Below, in pieces: positions 1-5,250 of a stretch of 13,094 bases of DNA. The position numbers were made by a program, and so were the translations under genes. The stretch's first letter is position 1. The number at the start of each line of letters is the position of its first letter. A model generated the notes under the pieces. It saw only the letters and a program-made list of their open reading frames with translations, did not search any database and was not told where the DNA came from. Origin of the DNA: CAJPSE01 sp963514535 (GTDB lineage: Bacteria > Synergistota > Synergistia > Synergistales > Aminobacteriaceae); contig CAUPUB010000064.1 in the NCBI GenBank assembly GCA_963514535.1, positions 1 through 13,094 on the forward strand. The letters run 5' to 3'.

Positions 1-219
1 GCCCACGGCGGACGGATCGACTACATCCACAACGACGACACGGCGCTGGAGATGGCCGGCCGTCCCGGCGGCGCGGCGACGCTGCTGCCCCGAATGGAGA
101 AGGACGAGCTCTTCCCGTCGGTCATCCGCTCCGGGCCGTTCCCCAAAAAGAGCTTCTCCATCGGCCACGCCGAGGACAAGCGCTATTACCTGGAGTGCCG
201 GAGGATCCAGGAAAGCTGA
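1..219 (+). CDS. DUF1015 family protein, C-terminal end (partial)
   Basis: Only the last 72 codons are in the window; the frame is open from base 1 and stops at TGA 217-219. The tail contains GRIDYIHNDDTALEMA and then FPKKSFSIGHAEDKRYYLE, ending CRRIQES. The arrangement of a 'Y-I/V-H-x-D-x-x-A' segment followed by a 'P-(R/K)-K-(S/T)-F-S-(M/I)-G-x-A-x-x-K-R-(F/Y)-Y-L-E' segment is what I recall for the C-terminus of DUF1015 proteins. These are soluble proteins of roughly 400 residues and unproven function, common in anaerobes. The assignment rests on motif memory only. The stop is followed 7 bases later by a large inverted repeat that may end its transcript. The next gene begins 164 bases downstream on the same strand. 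Confidence 0.6.
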   Translation, partial: AHGGRIDYIHNDDTALEMAGRPGGAATLLPRMEKDELFPSVIRSGPFPKKSFSIGHAEDKRYYLECRRIQES

Positions 220-226
220 GCTATGC

Positions 227-282
227 CCTCCATATCGGGGACCCCGCGGACACGGAATCCCGCCGGGTCCCCGATATGGAGG
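227..282. repeat. 18-bp perfect inverted repeat after the DUF1015 stop
   Basis: The arms at 227-244 and 265-282 are exact reverse complements (left arm CCTCCATATCGGGGACCC) with a 20-base loop. The repeat begins 7 bases after the stop codon, where a transcription terminator would sit, but no T-run follows the right arm, so it is not a canonical intrinsic terminator. It could be an mRNA 3'-end stabilising stem, a REP-like or miniature mobile element, or a Rho-assisted terminator. The sequence alone does not decide. Confidence 0.75.
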
Positions 283-314
283 CTGCTATATGGAGGCTGC
301 GATATGGAGGCCGC
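273..314. repeat. Three tandem copies of a 14-nt unit
   Basis: Units at 273-286, 287-300 and 301-314 read GATATGGAGGCTGC, TATATGGAGGCTGC and GATATGGAGGCCGC. They differ at only one or two positions. The first copy shares its GATATGGAGG with the right arm of the preceding inverted repeat, so the copies look like local duplications of that arm. Each also contains a GGAGG core, but no in-frame gene uses them. Confidence 0.8.
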
Positions 315-332
315 GCCGGCTTGCCTCGCCTC

Positions 333-379
333 GGTTTTGATTTGTTTTGGTTGGGTTTGGTTTGATTGGGAGAGTGATG
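333..379 (+). other. Cytosine-free G/T-rich leader tract before gpmA
   Basis: From 333 to 379 the plus strand has no C and is almost all G and T, with short G runs (GG, GG, GGG, GG, GGG) spaced by T-rich linkers. It ends in the gpmA ribosome-binding region. The G runs could in principle form a weak two-layer G-quadruplex, or the tract could be an unstructured leader. I saw no convincing -10/-35 pair in it. Confidence 0.6.
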
Positions 380-383
380 CTTC

Positions 384-1130
384 GTGTACGAGATCGCATT
401 GATACGCCATGGCGAGAGCGCCTGGAACAAGGAGAACCGTTTCACCGGATGGACCGACGTCCCCCTGTCCGAGAAGGGGATCGAGGAGGCCCGGGCCGCG
501 GGGCGGCTTCTGGTACGTGAGGGCTATGACTTCGACCTGGCCTTCACCTCCGTGCTGAAGCGGGCCATCAAGACCTTGTGGCTCGTGCTGGAGGAGATGG
601 ACCGGATGTGGATCCCCATCCGAAACTCCTGGAAGCTGAATGAGCGGCACTACGGCGGGCTCCAGGGGTTGAACAAGGCAGAGACCGCGGCGAAGTACGG
701 CGACGAGCAGGTCCGGATATGGCGCCGCAGCTACGACGTCCTTCCTCCCCTGCTGGACAAGGGCGATGAGCGCTACCCGGGCAGGGATCCGCGCTACGCG
801 GGGCTCGGACCGGAGGAGGTACCGGCCGGCGAGTGCCTGGCGGACACCGTCGCCCGCGTTGTGCCCTATTGGACGGAGTCCGTCGTCCCGGAGATCCGGG
901 CCGGGAAAAAGGTCATCATCGCCGCCCACGGCAACAGCCTGCGGGCCCTGGTAAAATATCTGGACGGCATCTCCGACAAGGACATCCTGGAGCTGAACAT
1001 CCCCACGGGCGTCCCCCTGATCTATACTCTGGACAAGGACATGAAGCCCGTGGGACACCGTTACCTCGGCGACCCCGAGGCCATCGCCAGAGCACAGGCC
1101 GCCGTGGCAGGACAGGGAAAGGCGAAATAA
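384..1130 (+). CDS. gpmA: 2,3-bisphosphoglycerate-dependent phosphoglycerate mutase
   Basis: Interconverts 3-phosphoglycerate and 2-phosphoglycerate in cytosolic glycolysis and gluconeogenesis, through a phosphohistidine formed from 2,3-bisphosphoglycerate. The 248-residue product matches the usual length (about 250 in E. coli) and follows that protein closely from end to end as I remember it. Visible marks are LIRHGES with catalytic His9, the NRFTGWTD stretch, SVLKRAIKTLW with Arg60, KLNERHYGGLQG with Glu87, and AAHGNSLRALV with His182. The C-terminus GQGKAK is the conserved flexible tail that closes the active site. The start is GTG at 384, 9 bases after a GGGAGAG element (368-374). No T-tailed hairpin follows it, and the aminotransferase begins 81 bases downstream, so the two may share a transcript. 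Confidence 0.96.
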   Translation: MYEIALIRHGESAWNKENRFTGWTDVPLSEKGIEEARAAGRLLVREGYDFDLAFTSVLKRAIKTLWLVLEEMDRMWIPIRNSWKLNERHYGGLQGLNKAETAAKYGDEQVRIWRRSYDVLPPLLDKGDERYPGRDPRYAGLGPEEVPAGECLADTVARVVPYWTESVVPEIRAGKKVIIAAHGNSLRALVKYLDGISDKDILELNIPTGVPLIYTLDKDMKPVGHRYLGDPEAIARAQAAVAGQGKAK

Positions 1131-1170
1131 GCGCCGGGCGCAAGCCGCTCGGCAGCATCCGCCCCATATC

Positions 1171-1196
1171 GTCAAAAAATGATGCCGTCAAAAAAT
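1171..1196. repeat. 10-bp direct repeat GTCAAAAAAT, 16-bp period
   Basis: GTCAAAAAAT occurs at 1171-1180 and again at 1187-1196, separated by GATGCC. It lies immediately upstream of the aminotransferase ribosome-binding site. The A-tracts could act as an UP-like or bendable element, or may simply be a small duplication. No function can be assigned. Confidence 0.6.
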
Positions 1197-1200
1197 ATTG

Positions 1201-1207
1201 AAGGAGG
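1201..1207 (+). promoter_or_regulatory. Ribosome-binding site setting the aminotransferase start
   Basis: AAGGAGG lies 4 bases before ATG 1212 and 10 bases before in-frame ATG 1218. The upstream in-frame ATG at 1179 sits in an A-rich repeat with no Shine-Dalgarno element, so a start at 1212 (or 1218) is preferred. Confidence 0.8.
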
Positions 1208-1211
1208 CTGT

Positions 1212-2426
1212 ATGGACATGCATTTTTCCGACCGTATCAAAGCAATGCAGACATCGCCCATTCGTCGGCTCATCCCCTTTGCCGACGAGGCCAAGAGCAA
1301 GGGAAAAAAGGTGTACCACCTCAACATCGGCCAGCCGGACATCAAGACCCCCGACGAATACTTCGAGGCCATCCGTAGTTTCAAGGTGGAGACCGTCGCC
1401 TACGCGACCTCGCAGGGCAACAACGACCTCCGCGACGCCGTCAGCGCCTACTACAAGTCCTGGGACATCCCCTACGAGCGCGACGACATCTACGTCACCA
1501 ACGGCGGCAGTGAGGCCCTGTGGTTTGCGGTCATGACCATCTGCGACCCCGGAGACGAGATGCTGGTCCCGGAGCCCTTCTACGCGAACTATAACGCGTT
1601 CGCGCAGTCCTCCCTTGCCAGGCTCGTGCCCATCCCCACGAAGGCCGAGGATGGGTTCCACCTTCCCCCCGTCTCCATCATCGAGAAGCTCATCACGCCG
1701 CGCACGCGCGCAATCTGGATCTCCAACCCCGGCAACCCGACGGGCGCCGTCTACACGCCTGCTGAACTGGAGATGCTGGCCGGGCTGGCCAAAAAGCACA
1801 ACCTCTACCTGATCGCCGACGAGGTCTACCGCGAGTTCACCTACGACGGGGAGAAGTTCACCAGCCTGGGGCACATGAAGGACGTGCTGGACCGCGTGAT
1901 CATGGTCGACTCCGTATCCAAGCGTTTCAGTGCCTGCGGGGCGCGCATCGGCACCATCGCGATCAAGAACCGGGACTTCATGGGACAGGTGCTTAAGCTC
2001 TGCCAGGGGCGCCTGTGCGTCTCCACGCTGGAACAGATCGGCGCGACCGGGCTCTATAAGGCGCCGAAGAAGTACCTCGAGGACGTGAACAGGGAGTACA
2101 AGGCCCGGCGGGACACCCTTTACAAGGCATTGAAGTCCATGGACGGCGTGATCTGCGAGGAGCCGAAGGGAGCGTTCTACGTCATGGTCAAGGCCCCCGT
2201 GGACGATGCTGAGAAGTTCATCATCTGGATGCTCCAGAACTTCGACATCAACGGGGAGACGACGATGGCCGCGCCCGGAAACGGGTTCTACACGGCCCCG
2301 GACCGCGGGAGGAACGAGATGCGCCTGGCCTACGTCCTGAAGAACGAGGACTTGGTCAAGGCCATGACCATCCTGGAGGGCGCGCTTGCCGCCTATCCGG
2401 GGCGCGTCGAGGCCATCAGGGCGTAA
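1212..2426 (+). CDS. PLP-dependent aminotransferase, class I/II (aspartate aminotransferase-like)
   Basis: Transfers an amino group between an amino acid and a 2-oxo acid with pyridoxal phosphate in the cytosol. The exact substrate cannot be read from sequence. From ATG 1212 the product is 404 residues, normal for fold-type I enzymes. Visible motifs are NIGQPDIKTP (38-47), YVTNGGSEAL (94-103), the SNPGNPTGA signature (171-179) with PLP-contacting Asn175, ADEVYREF (202-209) with Asp203 and Tyr206, and DSVSKRFSACGARIG (233-247) with Schiff-base Lys237. MRLAYVL near residue 370 supplies the expected carboxylate-binding Arg371. The SVSKR(F/Y)SACGARIG form is typical of a group of aminotransferases in anaerobes annotated only generically. 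A longer start at 1179 would add 11 residues but lacks a ribosome-binding site. Transcription ends at the hairpin at 2458-2499. Confidence 0.93.
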   Translation: MDMHFSDRIKAMQTSPIRRLIPFADEAKSKGKKVYHLNIGQPDIKTPDEYFEAIRSFKVETVAYATSQGNNDLRDAVSAYYKSWDIPYERDDIYVTNGGSEALWFAVMTICDPGDEMLVPEPFYANYNAFAQSSLARLVPIPTKAEDGFHLPPVSIIEKLITPRTRAIWISNPGNPTGAVYTPAELEMLAGLAKKHNLYLIADEVYREFTYDGEKFTSLGHMKDVLDRVIMVDSVSKRFSACGARIGTIAIKNRDFMGQVLKLCQGRLCVSTLEQIGATGLYKAPKKYLEDVNREYKARRDTLYKALKSMDGVICEEPKGAFYVMVKAPVDDAEKFIIWMLQNFDINGETTMAAPGNGFYTAPDRGRNEMRLAYVLKNEDLVKAMTILEGALAAYPGRVEAIRA

Positions 2427-2457
2427 GCGCCCATAAACGATCGGGCATTTTTGCGGG

Positions 2458-2499
2458 GCACGGACCGGCAGAGAACGGATAGCGCCGGTCCGTGCTTTT
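2458..2499 (+). terminator. Rho-independent terminator after the aminotransferase
   Basis: A perfect 12-bp stem (GCACGGACCGGC at 2458-2469 with GCCGGTCCGTGC at 2484-2495) and a 14-base loop are followed directly by TTTT. It lies 31 bases after the aminotransferase stop and should end the gpmA-aminotransferase transcript. Confidence 0.85.
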
Positions 2500-2713
2500 C
2501 TGGAGGGACCTCATCCGACATGGAATTTCTGAGCGGTTCACCGCCGGCTGGGCTCAGGCCCTCATCACCCCGGCGATGCTCGCCGACCTCTCGGGCCTGG
2601 GCGGGCTCATGATCATGGGAATCGGCCTGGACCTCCTGCGCATCGCGGAGATCCGGACGGGCAACATGCTTCCGGGGCTGGTCCTGATCGTGCTCCTCAC
2701 GGCGCTGCTTTGA
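2492..2713 (+). pseudogene. C-terminal remnant of a DUF554 (YdfK-like) membrane protein
   Basis: The open frame of 73 codons carries a hydrophobic stretch that includes ALITPAMLADLSGLGGLMIM, then GIGLDLLRIAEIRTGN and MLPGLVLIVLLTALL. This resembles the last 55 to 60 residues of DUF554 proteins as I recall them (TPAMLADLSAVGGLLILGIGLNLL-type, then IRVGNLLPAL). Full DUF554 proteins are about 230 residues with several membrane helices. Here everything upstream is missing. The only in-frame start (GTG 2492) lies inside the aminotransferase terminator and has no ribosome-binding site, so this is most likely a truncated leftover. A real small membrane protein is possible but less likely. Its end overlaps the convergent racemase gene by 17 bases. 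Confidence 0.6.
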
Positions 2714-3797
2714 CCTCGCGCCCATCCTCGAAATAGGCTCGGGCCACATAGGGGGACGTGGACAAGCTCAGCATCGCCCCGTAATCGACCCCGAAGCGCA
2801 GCACGTCTCCCCATAGCGTGACCGCCGACCGTCCCTCCACATCCAGAAGCGTGTGATCGCTCGATCCCCCCAGGATCTCCATGCCCTCGTCCAGGGGGCT
2901 CAGCCCCTCCAGAAGGAGATCCTGGCGCCCGATCCCCAGGATCGCTCTGAGACGGCGCCCCCGATCCTCGAACGTCCGCTCCCTGCCGAAGGCGTCCGGC
3001 CCGAGCGGCCCCTCGGGCCGGGAGGGTTTCTCCCTGGCCTCGATGACCTGAGCCTCCAGCTCCACCGTGTCCTGCCTCAGCCAGGGGATCACCCGTCGCC
3101 AGGCAACGTCGCCGCCCAGCAGAATGGCCTCCCCCACCCGCAGGTGGTTGACGTCCCGGGGCAGCGTCCCCTCCTCCAGCAGCTTGAGGCTCGAAGTCTC
3201 CCCTCCGGAGCAGACCGGGACGGCATACCCCAGCCCGTCCTCCATGAAGCTGCGGGCCGACGCAAGCCTTTCGAGCGCACCGGCCGAGGGCAGCGCCCCC
3301 GCGAAGCAGGCGAAATTCGCCCCCACCCCGTGCAGCCTCACGCGCGGACAGCGCTTGAAGGCCCGAACGAACGCCTCCATCTCCTCCTCGAGGATCCCCT
3401 CCCGCCGGTCGCCGAGGTCGAACATCAGGAGCGCACGGTGCGTTTTTCCCTGGGCCGCGCACTCCGCCTCCAGCGCCTCGACGGCCTCGATCATCGACAC
3501 GGTCGAGCACGAGGCGGTGCGCACGACCGCCTCCAGCTCGGAGCGCATGGGGATGCGCAGCAGAAACCGATCCACGGCCGGAAAGGCCTCCTCGAGCCGG
3601 ATCAGGTTGCGGATGCGGCTGTCCGCAAAGGCGTCGCAGCCCCCCTCGAGCATCGCACGCGCCGCGTTCAAGTCGGCCGAGATGCCCTTGGTCACGGCAC
3701 AGACGGCGATGCCGTGCGCATGGCACCGCTTTGCCACGTGCGCCGCGTTCTCGCGTATGCGGTCCAGGTGGATGCAAAGTCTGGGATAGGCGTCCAT
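2697..3797 (-). CDS. PLP-dependent alanine/ornithine racemase family protein
   Basis: A cytosolic fold-type III PLP enzyme expected to racemise an amino acid; ornithine is the characterised substrate of close relatives (ornithine racemase of amino-acid-fermenting clostridia), but specificity is inferred. From ATG 3797 the product is 366 residues, close to the about 355 usual in this group. The opening YPRLCIHLDRIRENA and AVCAVTKG (PLP lysine Lys37) form the alanine-racemase N-terminal barrel. Family marks follow: DAFADSRIRNL, MFDLGDRREGI, HGVGANFACFAG, VCSGGETSSL and NHLRVGEAILLG. The start at 3797 has GGAGG 7 bases upstream. An in-frame ATG at 3833 would add 12 residues but lacks such a site. 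The gene reads away from the efflux operon terminator and ends overlapping the DUF554 remnant. It appears to be a single-gene unit with no clear promoter seen. Confidence 0.85.
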   Translation of the reverse strand: MDAYPRLCIHLDRIRENAAHVAKRCHAHGIAVCAVTKGISADLNAARAMLEGGCDAFADSRIRNLIRLEEAFPAVDRFLLRIPMRSELEAVVRTASCSTVSMIEAVEALEAECAAQGKTHRALLMFDLGDRREGILEEEMEAFVRAFKRCPRVRLHGVGANFACFAGALPSAGALERLASARSFMEDGLGYAVPVCSGGETSSLKLLEEGTLPRDVNHLRVGEAILLGGDVAWRRVIPWLRQDTVELEAQVIEAREKPSRPEGPLGPDAFGRERTFEDRGRRLRAILGIGRQDLLLEGLSPLDEGMEILGGSSDHTLLDVEGRSAVTLWGDVLRFGVDYGAMLSLSTSPYVARAYFEDGREVKAAP

Positions 3798-3804
3798 GAT
3801 CTCC

Positions 3805-3809
3805 CCTCC
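3805..3809 (-). promoter_or_regulatory. Ribosome-binding site setting the racemase start
   Basis: On the minus strand GGAGG (within GCGGAGGGGAG) lies 7 bases before ATG 3797. The longer frame start at 3833 is preceded only by AT-rich sequence from the terminator, so the shorter protein is preferred. Confidence 0.75.
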
Positions 3810-3845
3810 GCTCCAGGACAAAGTTTGTTCCATTCTACTCTATAT

Positions 3846-3880
3846 AAAAAGGCCCCTCGGAATATATCTCCGAGGGGCCT
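3846..3880 (-). terminator. Rho-independent terminator of the efflux operon
   Basis: Read on the minus strand, the hairpin AGGCCCCTCGGA, seven-base loop, TCCGAGGGGCCT (3880 down to 3850) is a perfect 12-bp stem followed by TTTTTATATA. It starts 18 bases after the permease stop and ends just before the racemase gene, so it separates the two minus-strand units. Confidence 0.92.
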
Positions 3881-3898
3881 CGCCGGACGATACGGACT

Positions 3899-5050
3899 TC
3901 ACGCCTCCGCCGGCGCGCCGCCGGGCGACGGTTTCCCCCGCCGCCGGCCCCACCACAGGCGGACCGCCCAGCAGACGCGATAGGCCGCGGGCACGGAGAG
4001 GAGCGCCAGCAGTCCGCCGGCGACCAGCCCCCCGACGGCGACCACCGCGATGGGCGCGCGCATCTCCGAGCCGCGGCCCGACGAGAGCATCAGCGGCAGC
4101 AGGGAGACGACGGAGGTGACGACGGCCATGACCAGGGACTTGAAGCGCACCCGGCAGGCGGTCTCGACGGCCTCGTAGGGGTGCTTCCCCCCGAGCCTCA
4201 GGACCTCGGCGTAGTCCACGACGACGATGGCGTTGTTGACCACCATGCCCACAAGCATGATCATGCCGATCAGGGAGAAGATCGAGATGTTGACCCCCGC
4301 CATCAGCATGGCGGGCACGACCCCGATCATCGCCATGGGCACCGTGAACAGGATGACCGCGGCGTAGAGCCAGGACTCTAGGATCGCCGCCACCACGATG
4401 TAGGTCACGACGATAGCGATGATCATCGTCCGGATCAGCTCGGCGAAGTTCTCCGCCATGTCCTCGCTCTCGCCGCCAAAGGTGACCTCGACCCCATCGG
4501 GCAGCTTCATCCCGGAGATGAGCTCCCGCATCCTGGCGTTGCCCTCGCCCGATGTGATGAACCGCACGTTGCCCGTCACCACGACGGTACGTCGGCGCTC
4601 GACGCGGCGAATTTCCGTCGGCGCGTCGCTCCAGGCCACGTCGGCCATCTCGTCCAGGGGGACCAGCCCGTAGCCCGTCATGATCGGCAGCGCCGACACC
4701 GTGTAGATGTCCCCCGCCTTCTCGCGGTCCAGGCGCGCCTTGATGTCGTACTCGAAGCCGCTCTGGCGGAACTTGCCCGCGTCGGCCCCGATCAGGTAGC
4801 CCCGGACGATACCCGACAGGTCCGAGATGTTGAGCCCCAGCGGGGTCAGCCTCCAGCGGATGGGGAGCACCCGGAGCTCCGGCTTGCCCATCTCCATCGA
4901 GAGGCTCAGGTCGCGCACGCCGGGGACATCGCGCCCGCGGCTGCGGATCTCCTCCGCAACGGCATAAAGGGTCAGGAGATCGTCCCCATTGACGCGGATC
5001 TCGATCGGGTTGCCGAAGCCGACACGGGTCGCCGTGGTCGTCGTCTCCAC
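3899..5050 (-). CDS. RND efflux permease, C-terminal part of an interrupted gene
   Basis: This is the second half of the inner-membrane proton-driven pump whose first half is at 5147-6988. Both lie in the same reading frame, and together they span 1029 codons plus stop, the normal length of an AcrB/HAE1-type permease. The natural frame continues upstream to 5146; GTG 5050 is just the first start-like codon after the premature stop. The 383 residues hold the rest of the second porter/docking region (about 10-200), then the second helix bundle: roughly 207-227, 229-250, 255-283, 304-323 and 331-358. TM10 reads GMVVNNAIVVVDYAEVLR, with Asn-Asn where AcrB has Lys940-Asn; relatives such as SwrC also have Asn there. 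The gene ends 18 bases before the operon terminator. A separately translated half-pump would not be expected to work. Confidence 0.85.
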   Translation of the reverse strand: METTTTATRVGFGNPIEIRVNGDDLLTLYAVAEEIRSRGRDVPGVRDLSLSMEMGKPELRVLPIRWRLTPLGLNISDLSGIVRGYLIGADAGKFRQSGFEYDIKARLDREKAGDIYTVSALPIMTGYGLVPLDEMADVAWSDAPTEIRRVERRRTVVVTGNVRFITSGEGNARMRELISGMKLPDGVEVTFGGESEDMAENFAELIRTMIIAIVVTYIVVAAILESWLYAAVILFTVPMAMIGVVPAMLMAGVNISIFSLIGMIMLVGMVVNNAIVVVDYAEVLRLGGKHPYEAVETACRVRFKSLVMAVVTSVVSLLPLMLSSGRGSEMRAPIAVVAVGGLVAGGLLALLSVPAAYRVCWAVRLWWGRRRGKPSPGGAPAEA

Positions 5051-5125
5051 GCCCTCCAGCGTCGCCAGGAAGGGACGAATTTTATCCGCGACGGACTGGG
5101 TCGAGGGACGCTCGGGGTCCTCCTT

Positions 5126-5250
5126 CGGGAAGACTGCGCCCGAAGCTTAAAAAATGGCCTTCCCGCGCTGGGGGGCCCCCCCGGTGGACACCACGCCGCG
5201 GACCCAGCTTTTTCCCCCCAGGGGGGGGCCCCCCCCCCCCCCCCGCCGCA
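5126..5250 (-). other. Abnormal homopolymer stretch with premature stop inside the permease gene
   Basis: On the plus strand this segment contains GGGGGGCCCCCCC (5170-5182), TTTTT CCCCCC A GGGGGGGG (5209-5228) and a run of 16 C (5229-5244). On the coding strand it yields a GGGGG-PP-GG peptide unlike any RND domain, then in-frame TAA at 5147-5149. Good RND sequence resumes immediately after (FPKEDPERPSTQ and on) in the same frame. Dropping one T from the T-run next to the stop gives AIFKLRAQ, which suggests paired small indels. Poor base calls are the likeliest cause, with real decay or phase variation as alternatives. Confidence 0.75.

Noticed and set aside
186..1175. 329-codon open frame on the minus strand opposite gpmA
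   Set aside because: It is antisense to a certain gpmA gene, has no family motif or ribosome-binding site, and arises from the high third-position GC of the real gene.
2554..3777. 407-codon minus-strand frame overlapping the racemase
   Set aside because: Different frame of the same DNA; low-complexity Gly/Arg/Ala content and no motifs, while the racemase frame has family signatures.
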